From: Ilumatobacteraceae bacterium | GTDB taxonomy: Bacteria > Actinomycetota > Acidimicrobiia > Acidimicrobiales > Ilumatobacteraceae | Assembly (NCBI GenBank): GCA_017856375.1 | Contig: JAFMFC010000004.1 | Coordinates: forward strand, 1 to 51,077 | Direction: 5' to 3' | Length of the DNA stretch: 51,077 bases | Shown: positions 42,371-50,532 of the stretch, in pieces | Numbering within the stretch: position 1 is the stretch's first letter | Layout of the letters: every line of letters starts with the position of its first letter | Notes under the pieces: generated by a model | What the model saw: the letters and a program-made list of their open reading frames with translations, nothing else | Told to the model about the DNA's origin: nothing | Database searches by the model: none | Program-made: the position numbers and the translations under genes

Positions 42371-43765
42371 ATGAACACTGTCGTCTGCGTACAGGGCCTC
42401 GGCTTTGTCGGTTCGGCCATGGCAATCGCCTGTGCCCGAGCAGTCGGCAATCTCGGTGCGCCCGCTTTCGAGGTGATCGGAATCGATTTGCCAAACGAAC
42501 AAGGCAAAGCACGAATCGATTCGCTCAACAGAGGCGAGTTTCCTTTTGCCTCCACCGACTCCTCGCTCATCGAGGAAACTCGTCGCGCGGCGCACCGCGG
42601 CAACTTCAAGGCGACCAGCGACTCGACAGTGATGAAACGTGCCGACATCGTGGTCGTGGACGTTCCACTCGACATCGACTTCGACCAACCCACACCAAAG
42701 CTGGTGCTCACTCCCTTCGAGCGTGCGATTGCGACCATCGGAGAACACGCCAAGCCCGGTGCGCTCGTAGTGGTGGAAACGACGGTGCCACCAGGAACTT
42801 GCGAGAACGTGGTGTTGCCGATCCTTCGCCAGTCGGCTGAGCGACGCGGTATCCAACCCTTTGCACTCGCTCATTCATATGAACGTGTGATGCCAGGTGA
42901 GCACTATCTCGAGTCGATTACTTCCTTCTGGCGTGCATACTCCGGAATCGACGACGACAGTGCTCGACGATGCGAGGAGTTCCTCACCAAGGTGATCGAC
43001 ACTGCCAATTACCCGCTCAAGCGACTTTCTTCGCCCACCGCCTCAGAAACGGCGAAGGTGCTGGAGAACGCCTACCGTGCCACCAACATCGCCTTCATCG
43101 ACGAATGGGGTCGCTTCGCCGAAAAAGCCAATGTCGATTTGTACGAAGTGATCGATGCAATCCGTGTTCGCCCCACGCACAACAACATCCGGCAACCTGG
43201 CTTCGGCGTCGGCGGGTATTGCCTGACCAAGGACCCCGAATTCGCTGCAATTGCCGCACGAGAAGTGCTCGGGCTTGGCAATCAGGACTTCCCGATGAGC
43301 GAACTCGCGATGCGAATCAACCGTGACATGCCACTTCACCCACTTCGGCTGATCGATGCGAACCTCGGCGGATTGCACGGCAAGTCGATCGCGCTGGCAG
43401 GTATCTCCTACCGCCAAGACGTCGCAGACACCAGGTATTCGCCATCGCAAACGTTCGTCGAGTCAGCCGAGCGAGAAGGAGCGACCATTCACTGTTTCGA
43501 TCCACTCGTACAGCACTGGGATGAACTCGATAGGCCGGTGCTCAACGAGATGCACCAGTGCCCGGACGTACATGCCGTGGTGTTTGCCGTGCCTCATCGA
43601 GAGTTCCGCGCAATCGAACCGCACGCCTGGCTCGGTGGCAAAACTCCTCTCATCGTGGATGCAAACGATTGCCTGAGTGCCGAGCAGCTCGGTGCATTCG
43701 CTGCGGCGGGATGTGGCGTCCATAAGGTTGGTCGTGGTCTCGTGAGCGACGGAGCTGGCGCATGA
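42371..43765 (+). CDS. UDP-hexose or UDP-HexNAc 6-dehydrogenase (WecC/Ugd-like)
   Basis: 464 residues from ATG 42371 (an earlier frame start lies at 42347). The NAD motif is VVCVQGLGFVGSAMAIACA, and PPGTCENVVLPIL is the VP-G-T family equivalent. The catalytic cysteine is in FGVGGYCLTKDPEF, and ALAGISYRQDVADTRYSPSQ is the C-terminal UDP-binding domain. It differs from the UDP-glucose dehydrogenase at 6342, and the motifs fit the WecC-like group (UDP-ManNAc/UDP-GlcNAc oxidation). It is the first gene of the sugar operon and overlaps the next gene by four bases (GCATGA). Confidence 0.87.
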   Translation: MNTVVCVQGLGFVGSAMAIACARAVGNLGAPAFEVIGIDLPNEQGKARIDSLNRGEFPFASTDSSLIEETRRAAHRGNFKATSDSTVMKRADIVVVDVPLDIDFDQPTPKLVLTPFERAIATIGEHAKPGALVVVETTVPPGTCENVVLPILRQSAERRGIQPFALAHSYERVMPGEHYLESITSFWRAYSGIDDDSARRCEEFLTKVIDTANYPLKRLSSPTASETAKVLENAYRATNIAFIDEWGRFAEKANVDLYEVIDAIRVRPTHNNIRQPGFGVGGYCLTKDPEFAAIAAREVLGLGNQDFPMSELAMRINRDMPLHPLRLIDANLGGLHGKSIALAGISYRQDVADTRYSPSQTFVESAEREGATIHCFDPLVQHWDELDRPVLNEMHQCPDVHAVVFAVPHREFRAIEPHAWLGGKTPLIVDANDCLSAEQLGAFAAAGCGVHKVGRGLVSDGAGA

Positions 43766-44748
43766 AGGTGTTGATTACCGGTGGCGCAGGCTTCGTGGGA
43801 ACGCATCTCGCCAAGTCACTCCTTGACGACGGTGCCACCGTCACAATCGTCGACAACTTCCAACGCGGCGTGAAGGACGCGGCATTCGAGGAGGTTGCCG
43901 GACGCTCCAACATCGTCGATGCCGATTTACTGTCACCGACCTTTGCCCAAAGTGTGAGTGACGACCACGACTTCGTATTTCATCTGGCTGCGATCATCGG
44001 CGTTCGCCACGTACTGGAGCGTCCGTATTCGGTTCTTGCCGACAACGCAGTGATGACGATGAACGTCATCGAGGCTGCTCGCCGTCAGCGCAACTTGAAG
44101 CAGGCGATCTTTTCCTCCACCTCGGAGATTTATGCGGGATCGCTCGTCCACTTGCCATCGATGCAAGTGCCCACACCTGAAACAACGCCCATCGCGCTCA
44201 CCGATTTGGGTGCTCCTCGCACCTCCTATCTCCTGTCGAAGGCGTACGGCGAAGCGTTGTTCAACCACTCGGGCCTGCCCGCCACTTCGGTTCGCCTGCA
44301 CAACATCTATGGACCCCGCATGGGCATGTCGCATGTCATTCCCGAATTGCTGCACAAGGCCTACACCGCAAAGGACGGCGACTCGTTGGTGGTGGCGAGC
44401 GTGCACCATCGGCGAACGTTCTGTTACGTCAGCGACGCCATCGCCATGTTCCGGGGGATCATGGCTTCGCCGAACACCATTGGCAAGACGTTGAATATCG
44501 GCAACTCCACACCCGAAGTGGAAATTGGCGAACTGGCGCGAACGATCACGGGAGTGGTGGGACGTCAGCTCACGATCACGCCCGCACCAGAGACTCCGGG
44601 CTCGCCCGCCCGACGCTGTCCTGATGTGTCGCTGCTCACCTCGCTCACAGGAGTCGTTGGAAAGGTGTCGCTCGAAGAGGGAGTGCGCCGTACCTTCGAG
44701 TGGTACCGCGAAAACGTGTTCAGCGGAACAGGTCTCAGCGCGCAATGA
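43762..44748 (+). CDS. NAD-dependent nucleotide-sugar epimerase/dehydratase (extended SDR)
   Basis: 328 residues. TGGAGFVGTHLAKSL binds NAD. SSTSEIYAG carries the catalytic Ser-Glu, and YLLSKAYGE is the Y-x3-K pair. RLHNIYGPRMGMSHVIPELL and RRTFCYVSDAI are substrate-side motifs. The TSE form is shared by UDP-glucuronate decarboxylases and some 4,6-dehydratases, including LegB-like enzymes. Following a 6-dehydrogenase and preceding an aminotransferase, it may decarboxylate UDP-uronate or supply the 4-keto sugar for the aminotransferase. These two options cannot be separated here. The stop overlaps the next ATG by four bases. Confidence 0.85.
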   Translation: MKVLITGGAGFVGTHLAKSLLDDGATVTIVDNFQRGVKDAAFEEVAGRSNIVDADLLSPTFAQSVSDDHDFVFHLAAIIGVRHVLERPYSVLADNAVMTMNVIEAARRQRNLKQAIFSSTSEIYAGSLVHLPSMQVPTPETTPIALTDLGAPRTSYLLSKAYGEALFNHSGLPATSVRLHNIYGPRMGMSHVIPELLHKAYTAKDGDSLVVASVHHRRTFCYVSDAIAMFRGIMASPNTIGKTLNIGNSTPEVEIGELARTITGVVGRQLTITPAPETPGSPARRCPDVSLLTSLTGVVGKVSLEEGVRRTFEWYRENVFSGTGLSAQ

Positions 44749-45884
44749 TCCCTCTCGCGGTACCGCAACTGTCGGGTAACGAAGCCAAGTATCTGCAGGA
44801 GTGCGTCGACTCCACGTTCGTGTCCACCGTGGGGCCCTTCGTCGGTCGGTTTGAGCAGATGGTTGCTACTGCAGCAGGTTCGAAACACTGTGTTGCAGCA
44901 AGTGCGGGAACTACCGGACTTCATGCCGCCCTCATCGCACTCGGCGTCGACCGCGACGACCTCGTGATCATTCCTTCCTTCACCTTCATCGCGACTGCCA
45001 ATGCCGTTTCGCACGCTGGCGCAACACCATGGCTGATGGACGTAGCGCGTGAGTCATGGACACTTGACGCCAATCAATTGACGAATGAACTCGAGCGCAA
45101 CACGAAGGTGAAACGCGGCACGCTCGTGCATCGAGGTACCGGCAAGCGTGTCGCCGCAATCATTCCGGTGCACACGTTCGGCACACCGGCAGATATGGAC
45201 GCGATTGTTGCCGTTGCCAAGCGTTATTCGCTTCCCGTGCTGGCCGACGCTGCCGCGGCACTTGGCGCAACTTCGCATTCACGCAAAATTGGCGAGCTCG
45301 GCGCAGACCTCACGATGTTTTCCTTCAACGGTAACAAGACGGTGACTGCTGGTGGCGGTGGTGCGGTTACTGGTGACGACGAAGACCTCATGAAAAAGTT
45401 GCGTCATCTCACCACCACTGCGCGCGTGGGCGCCAACTACGACCATGACGTGGTCGGGTTCAACTACCGCATGACCAATCTGCAGGCAGCAGTCGGCTGT
45501 GCACAGATGGAACAGCTCGACGCCTTCGTCGCCAAGAAGCGAATGATTCGTGATACCTACGATTCGGCCTTCGCCGAACTTCCTGGCGTCGAATTGTTCC
45601 CTCGCGCTGCGGGTACTGAGAGCGCCTGCTGGTTCTCCGGATTCGTCGTCGATGCAGGTACCGCTACTCGCGTGCGCTCCGCACTGCAGGAACAGTCGAT
45701 CGATGCGCGACCGACATGGAAGCCAATGCACTTGCAACTTCCCTACATGGACGTGCCTCGTGCGTCACTTGATGTCTCCGACGATATCTGGCAACGCATC
45801 GTCACACTTCCGTGCAGCACGGGAATCACCAATGCCGAGTTGAACACGGTGATAGAGGCGGTAAGGGCTCAACTCCGCCAATAG
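44745..45884 (+). CDS. DegT/DnrJ/EryC1 nucleotide-sugar aminotransferase (LegC-like)
   Basis: 379 residues from ATG 44745, which overlaps the previous stop (ATGA). The PLP-binding regions are ASAGTTGLHAALIALG, IPSFTFIATANAV and LADAAAALGA; the Schiff-base lysine is in SFNGNKTVTAGGGG. VGFNYRMTNLQAAVGCAQME is a family hallmark. It would place an amino group on C4 of a 4-keto-6-deoxy sugar. Its operon with NeuB-, NeuC- and NeuD-type genes supports the LegC role in legionaminic acid synthesis; the sugar itself is inferred. Confidence 0.86.
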   Translation: MIPLAVPQLSGNEAKYLQECVDSTFVSTVGPFVGRFEQMVATAAGSKHCVAASAGTTGLHAALIALGVDRDDLVIIPSFTFIATANAVSHAGATPWLMDVARESWTLDANQLTNELERNTKVKRGTLVHRGTGKRVAAIIPVHTFGTPADMDAIVAVAKRYSLPVLADAAAALGATSHSRKIGELGADLTMFSFNGNKTVTAGGGGAVTGDDEDLMKKLRHLTTTARVGANYDHDVVGFNYRMTNLQAAVGCAQMEQLDAFVAKKRMIRDTYDSAFAELPGVELFPRAAGTESACWFSGFVVDAGTATRVRSALQEQSIDARPTWKPMHLQLPYMDVPRASLDVSDDIWQRIVTLPCSTGITNAELNTVIEAVRAQLRQ

Positions 45885-45893
45885 CCTTGTCCC

Positions 45894-47066
45894 GTGGCTT
45901 CACCGCGACGAGTTTGCGTGATGACCGGCACGCGCGCCGACTACGGCCACCTGTTCTGGTTGCTGAAAGAAATCGATGCCGACCCGGCACTCGAACTTCA
46001 GCTCGTGGTGACAGGCGCTCATCTTTCTCCTAAGTGGGGAAACACCGTCGAGCAGATCGAGCGAGATGGCTTACCGATTGCAGAGCGGGTCGCCTTCGAC
46101 CTGAGTGACGACTCTCCGCTCGCTGTTGCCGACTCCCTCGCCAAGTCCACGAGTGGTCTTGCTCACGCGTTCGAGCGCCTCAAGCCCGATGTGGTGGTAG
46201 TGCTCGGCGATCGGTACGAAGTGTTGGCAGCCGCACAAGCATGTTTGATGCTTGGCATCCCCCTCGCACACCTCCACGGCGGAGAAACGACCGAAGGCGC
46301 ATTTGATGAGGCCATTCGACATGCCGTGACCAAGATGGCGCACTTGCATTTCGTTGCTGCCGACGAATACGCGTGGCGCGTTCGCCAACTTGGCGAGAGC
46401 GACGAGCACGTATTCAATTTTGGTGCGCCGGGACTTGACCACCTCACACGGTCCCAGATCGCCGATCGTTCCGAACTGGAAAAGGCGATCGGCGCAACTC
46501 TCACCTCCCCATTGTTCGCCGTGACCTACCACCCGGAGACACTCGAGTCTGACGAGGGAATCAGTGGACTTCGGGCTCTGCTCGCTGCACTCGGAGAGAT
46601 CGCTGGTGCATCGATCGTTTTTACCGGAGTCAACGCCGATCCGGGACACGATCATTTGTCGAGCGAAATAAAGGAGTTCGTGAGAGCGGATGAATCGAAA
46701 CGATTCATCGTTGCCTCGCTCGGACAATCGCGATACCTCGGCCTCCTCAAGATTGCCGACGCCGTGGTGGGCAACTCTTCGAGCGGCTTGATCGAAGCGC
46801 CCGCATTGCGTGTGTCGACGGTGAACGTCGGCGATCGACAGAAGGGTCGACTGCGCGCAGCTTCGGTCATCGACTGCGCACCAACGAAGGATGCGATAGC
46901 CAATGCACTGCGCAAAGCGATTGATCCGGCTTTTCGGGCGAATCTTCCCGAGAATCCCTCGCTTTATGGTGTTGGAGATGCCTCGCGACGGATCAAAGAT
47001 GTGCTCAAGCAAGTCGACTTGCGCGGAATCACCAAGAAGCACTTCGTGAACAGGAAGTTGTCGTGA
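45894..47066 (+). CDS. neuC: UDP-N-acetylhexosamine 2-epimerase, hydrolysing (NeuC/LegG-like)
   Basis: 390 residues. The GTG 45894 start gives RRVCVMTGTRADYGHLFWLL, the family N-terminus. GDRYEVLAAAQACLMLGIPL and HLHGGETTEGAFDEAIRHAV carry the active-site residues, and GNSSSGLIEAPALRV is the C-terminal nucleotide-binding part. It releases the nucleotide and inverts C2, giving ManNAc in sialic acid synthesis or 2,4-diacetamido-2,4,6-trideoxymannose in legionaminic acid synthesis. Given the aminotransferase and acyltransferase neighbours, the second (LegG) is more likely. It is coupled by GTGA to neuB. Confidence 0.9.
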   Translation: MASPRRVCVMTGTRADYGHLFWLLKEIDADPALELQLVVTGAHLSPKWGNTVEQIERDGLPIAERVAFDLSDDSPLAVADSLAKSTSGLAHAFERLKPDVVVVLGDRYEVLAAAQACLMLGIPLAHLHGGETTEGAFDEAIRHAVTKMAHLHFVAADEYAWRVRQLGESDEHVFNFGAPGLDHLTRSQIADRSELEKAIGATLTSPLFAVTYHPETLESDEGISGLRALLAALGEIAGASIVFTGVNADPGHDHLSSEIKEFVRADESKRFIVASLGQSRYLGLLKIADAVVGNSSSGLIEAPALRVSTVNVGDRQKGRLRAASVIDCAPTKDAIANALRKAIDPAFRANLPENPSLYGVGDASRRIKDVLKQVDLRGITKKHFVNRKLS

Positions 47067-48133
47067 GTGTCTATGTGATCGCTGAAGCCGGGGTGAACCA
47101 CAATGGTTCACTGTCGACTGCAATCGACATGGTGGACGTGGCGGCAGCAGGCGGTGCCGATGCAGTGAAGTTCCAGACGTTCAAAGCCAAAGCAATGATC
47201 CAAGAGGCTGCACCGAAAGCCGAATACCAGGTGGCCGCCACCGGTAGCACTCAAAGCCAACGCGAGATGATCGAGTCGCTCGAGCTTTCGGCGGACGCGC
47301 ATGTGGCGATCGCCCAACACTGCGCCTCACGCAACATCCGTTTTCTCTCCACTCCGTTCGATCATGAGAGTCTCGAACTGCTGACCAATGCGCTCGGGAT
47401 GTCGACCATCAAGATTCCTTCGGGTGAGGTGACCAACCTTCCCTTTGTGCTCGACATCGGTCGTCGGGCGAAAGACGTGATCCTGTCGACAGGAATGTGC
47501 ACCATGAAAGAAATCGAGTTGGCCCTCAAGGTGCTCGCCTTTTCCTTTGATTCGTCGACTGTTGGTCGACTTCCAAGCCGAGCGGAACTCGCTTCGCCGC
47601 TCAGTGACGTCGAGCGCTCATTATTGGTCGGCCGAGTGACCGTCTTGCAGTGCACCACCGAATACCCCGCGCCAATCGGAGAGGCCAACCTCCGAGCGAT
47701 GATCGCCATTCGTGATGCCTTTGGTCTCGCTGTCGGCTACTCCGATCACACACTCGGCTCTACAGCCGCGATCACTGCGGTGGCGCTTGGCGCAACCATG
47801 ATCGAGAAGCACTTCACCATGGACAAAAAGCAACTAGGCCCTGATCACCGCGCTTCCCTGGAGCCGGACGAGTTGAAGTCATACGTCCAGGCGATTCGTG
47901 ACGTGACTAGTTCGATGGGCGATGGCGTGAAAGCGCCGAGCTCGTCGGAAAAGAAGAACATCGACATTGCGCGCAAGAGCATCGTTGCTGCTCGTCGGAT
48001 CGCCAAAGGTGAGAAGTTCACCACGGAAAATCTGACGTTCAAGCGACCCGGCACGGGGCGCCAACCAATCGAATTCTTCGAGTTGCTCGATACCGAAGCC
48101 GCACGTGCCTACGAGGAGGACGAACAGATATGA
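47063..48133 (+). CDS. neuB: Nonulosonic acid synthase (NeuB/LegI-like)
   Basis: 356 residues. Condenses phosphoenolpyruvate with a mannosamine-type sugar. Motifs are VIAEAGVNHNGS, FLSTPFDHESL, TIKIPSGEV, STGMCTMKEI, TTEYPAPIGEANL, GYSDHTLGS and MIEKHFTMDKKQLGPDHRAS. A C-terminal SAF/antifreeze-like domain follows (SIVAARRIAKGEKFT onward). The GPDHRASLEPDEL end of the barrel resembles the legionaminic group. The GTG start overlaps the neuC stop, and the ATG of the next gene overlaps its own stop. Confidence 0.92.
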   Translation: MSVYVIAEAGVNHNGSLSTAIDMVDVAAAGGADAVKFQTFKAKAMIQEAAPKAEYQVAATGSTQSQREMIESLELSADAHVAIAQHCASRNIRFLSTPFDHESLELLTNALGMSTIKIPSGEVTNLPFVLDIGRRAKDVILSTGMCTMKEIELALKVLAFSFDSSTVGRLPSRAELASPLSDVERSLLVGRVTVLQCTTEYPAPIGEANLRAMIAIRDAFGLAVGYSDHTLGSTAAITAVALGATMIEKHFTMDKKQLGPDHRASLEPDELKSYVQAIRDVTSSMGDGVKAPSSSEKKNIDIARKSIVAARRIAKGEKFTTENLTFKRPGTGRQPIEFFELLDTEAARAYEEDEQI

Positions 48134-48756
48134 GTGAGGTCGTGATCGTCGGTGCGGGTGGTCATGCGAGGGTGGTCGCTGATGCACTGGTCTCCCGAGG
48201 AGTGCAGGTACGTGGGTTCGTTGATCCCTCGGTTCCGATTGGCTCAGACGTGGGCGGTTTCCCCGTGCTCGGAGATGATTCCTGGCTGATCAACAATCCA
48301 TCCACTCTGGTTTGCTTGGGTATTGGCGCAACGAAAGACGTTGCGCTGCGCGAACGGATCTTTGGTTCGCTCGCCGATCAGCGAGTCATCGGGTGCACCC
48401 ATGCGACAGCGATCATCGGAACTGCCACCAAGATCCACGCCACCGCACAAGTTCTTGCGGGATGCATCATCAATCACTCGGCATTCGTTGGTGCGAACAC
48501 GGTGCTCTACACCGGGTCAATCATTGAGCACGACTGTGTCATCGGTGAGCACTCCTACTTGTCGCCACGAGTGACGTTGTGCGGAGGAGTCAAAGTCGGT
48601 GCACGAGTTTTCATGGGCGCAGGAGCAACGGTTCTGCCCAACGTGAAGATCGGTGACGGTGCAACGATCGCGGCCGGTGCAGTGGTCACCAGCGACGTCG
48701 ATGCGAATCGCACAGTGATGGGTGTTCCTGCGAAGGTCGTAGACTCGCCACGATGA
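48130..48756 (+). CDS. neuD: NeuD/PglD-family sugar acyltransferase
   Basis: 208 residues. The N-terminal PglD domain VVIVGAGGHARVVADAL is followed by a left-handed beta-helix of hexapeptide repeats (IIGTATKIHATAQVLAGCII, then HSAFVGANTVL and later copies). The catalytic His is near IEHDCVIGEH. It would N-acetylate the 4-amino sugar made by the aminotransferase (the LegH role) or O-acetylate the finished acid. ATG 48130 overlaps the neuB stop, and its own stop overlaps the next ATG. Confidence 0.87.
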   Translation: MSEVVIVGAGGHARVVADALVSRGVQVRGFVDPSVPIGSDVGGFPVLGDDSWLINNPSTLVCLGIGATKDVALRERIFGSLADQRVIGCTHATAIIGTATKIHATAQVLAGCIINHSAFVGANTVLYTGSIIEHDCVIGEHSYLSPRVTLCGGVKVGARVFMGAGATVLPNVKIGDGATIAAGAVVTSDVDANRTVMGVPAKVVDSPR

Positions 48757-49793
48757 AGAATTGGCGTGATGCGCTGATTTCCGACTCCGCCTCGCTGCGC
48801 GACGCGGTGGCTCAGATGAGTAATACGGGATGGCAGATTGCCGTGGTCGTGCGGAGTGGCGACCGTTTAGCCGGAGTGCTGACCGACGGTGATATTCGTC
48901 GAGCACTGCTCCAGGGAATGGACTTGTCCGTGCCGATCACCAAGGCGATGAATGCCACACCGGTGACAATGGACGCACATACCCCTGCATCGGCCATCCG
49001 CACCAAGATGCGACAGGAAGGCTTCCACTTCATTCCGCTGATCGACAGCGACGGCTCAGTGCAGGGCGTCGCAACGATCGATCAACTCGTTGGCGAAGAA
49101 GATCGACCAAACCCCGTCGTGATCATGGCAGGAGGTCTCGGTAAACGCCTCCACCCTTTGACGGAGAACTTCCCGAAGCCAATGCTCACGGTGGGTGACA
49201 AGCCGATTCTCGAAACGATTGTCTCTGCGTTTTCCCAGCAGGGATTCCGCAACATCTTTCTCTCGGTCAACTTCCGTTCCGATGTTGTCCAAGGACACTT
49301 TGGCGACGGTGCTGATTTTGGAGTCAACATCACCTATCTCCACGAATCGAAACCACTCGGTACGGCAGGCGCTCTTTCATTGCTGCCTGCAGATAACGAC
49401 TTGCCAGTGATCGTGATGAACGGTGACTTGCTCACGAAAATGTCCGGTGATGCGCTACTCGAGTTCCACAATCACAACCGTGCTGACGCGACAATGGTGG
49501 TGCGCGAAACATACTTTGACCTCCCCTACGGAGTGGTCACTACCGACAACGTTTCGATCAGCAGGATCGCCGAAAAACCGAAGCAGGCTTTCCTCGTCAA
49601 CGCCGGGATCTATGTCATCAACCCAGCGGTGATCAACGACATCGCAAAAGAGGAATACCTCGACATGCCCACCTTGTTCAATGGATTGATCGAGCAGAAC
49701 AAGAAGGTGATCGCGTTCCCGTTGCATGAGTACTGGATCGACATTGGACGCCTCGAAGAGTTCGAACGTGCCCAAGTTGAATGGAACGCCTAA
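48753..49793 (+). CDS. CBS-domain sugar-1-phosphate nucleotidyltransferase (PtmE-like)
   Basis: 346 residues. Two N-terminal CBS repeats are followed by a nucleotidyltransferase domain: VVIMAGGLGKRLHPLTENFP, KPMLTVGDKPILETI, VNFRSDVVQGHFGDG, VIVMNGDLL, and YWIDIGRLEEFERAQ at the end. The CBS plus nucleotidyltransferase order is that of Campylobacter PtmE, a GTP:glucosamine-1-phosphate guanylyltransferase in the legionaminic route. That points to a GDP-sugar start, but the base specificity cannot be read. CBS repeats may give allosteric control by nucleotides. Confidence 0.83.
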   Translation: MKNWRDALISDSASLRDAVAQMSNTGWQIAVVVRSGDRLAGVLTDGDIRRALLQGMDLSVPITKAMNATPVTMDAHTPASAIRTKMRQEGFHFIPLIDSDGSVQGVATIDQLVGEEDRPNPVVIMAGGLGKRLHPLTENFPKPMLTVGDKPILETIVSAFSQQGFRNIFLSVNFRSDVVQGHFGDGADFGVNITYLHESKPLGTAGALSLLPADNDLPVIVMNGDLLTKMSGDALLEFHNHNRADATMVVRETYFDLPYGVVTTDNVSISRIAEKPKQAFLVNAGIYVINPAVINDIAKEEYLDMPTLFNGLIEQNKKVIAFPLHEYWIDIGRLEEFERAQVEWNA

Positions 49794-49797
49794 CCAC

Positions 49798-50481
49798 ATG
49801 ATTGGCAACAAGCGGGTTCTCGCTGTAGTACCCGCGCGCGGAGGTTCGAAAGGAATCCCTGGGAAGAACATGAAAGTGATCGTTGGTCGATCACTCCTCC
49901 ACCGCACGATCGATCAAGCTCTCGCAGCAAAGACCGTCGACGAAGTTGTCGTGACCTCTGATGATCAAGCCATCCTTCGTCACGCCCAAGAAGTCGACGG
50001 TGTGAGGACTATCGAACGCCCAAGTGAACTCGCAGCCGACGACACGGCGATGTGGCCAGTCGTCATGCATGCGCTCGAACATTCCCCACCATGTGACGTA
50101 GTGGTGTTATTGCAGCCCACTTCGCCACTTCGACTGGCTACCGACATCGATGCTGCAATCGCCTTGCTCGAAGAAAAGAACGCCAACTCGGTGATGTCGG
50201 TGTGCGAGGTTTCAACCAGTCCGTACTGGATGTTCACGATCGACAATGGCGACAAGCTGAAACGAATTCTTCCGAAACTGCAAGCCGCTACTCGCCAGGA
50301 ATTGCCGAAGTGCTACGAGATCAATGGCGCCCTCTACGTAGTGAACTCATCGTGGTTCCGTACCTCTCAACTCTTTGTCGACGACGACACGCTCGCGTAC
50401 GTCATGCCTCGCGAACGCTCGGTAGATGTGGACACAATGGAGGACCTCGCAATCGCAGAAAGACTTTTGAGCGGCGCGTAA
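49798..50481 (+). CDS. neuA: CMP-nonulosonic acid cytidylyltransferase (NeuA/LegF-like)
   Basis: 227 residues from ATG 49798, four bases after the previous stop (the frame opens at 49726, inside that gene). It begins RVLAVVPARGGSKGIPGKNM, then VVTSDDQAIL, LLQPTSPLRLATDID and INGALYVVNSSWF, and ends DVDTMEDLAIAERLL, the C-terminal metal-binding Asp pair. It activates the sugar acid with CTP. With neuB and neuC it completes a CMP-nonulosonate route; no O-acetylhydrolase domain is fused. Confidence 0.9.
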   Translation: MIGNKRVLAVVPARGGSKGIPGKNMKVIVGRSLLHRTIDQALAAKTVDEVVVTSDDQAILRHAQEVDGVRTIERPSELAADDTAMWPVVMHALEHSPPCDVVVLLQPTSPLRLATDIDAAIALLEEKNANSVMSVCEVSTSPYWMFTIDNGDKLKRILPKLQAATRQELPKCYEINGALYVVNSSWFRTSQLFVDDDTLAYVMPRERSVDVDTMEDLAIAERLLSGA

Positions 50482-50484
50482 TCA

Positions 50485-50502
50485 CCGAGCCAATTGGCTC
50501 GG
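50485..50502. repeat. 18-bp perfect palindrome between neuA and the amidotransferase gene
   Basis: CCGAGCCAATTGGCTCGG reads the same on both strands. It lies in the only gap of any size (51 bases) inside the downstream half of the sugar operon, three bases after the neuA stop. It is not followed by a T-run, so a simple terminator is doubtful. It could be an operator, an RNA-processing hairpin or an mRNA stability element. Confidence 0.6.
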
Positions 50503-50532
50503 CAAGTAGCCTCGAATACGGTCAACACACGA

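Noticed and set aside
46071-47123. 350-codon minus-strand frame opposite neuC
   Set aside because: Mirror frame of a well-conserved gene; the product is rich in Cys, Arg and Ser and shows no fold or motif.
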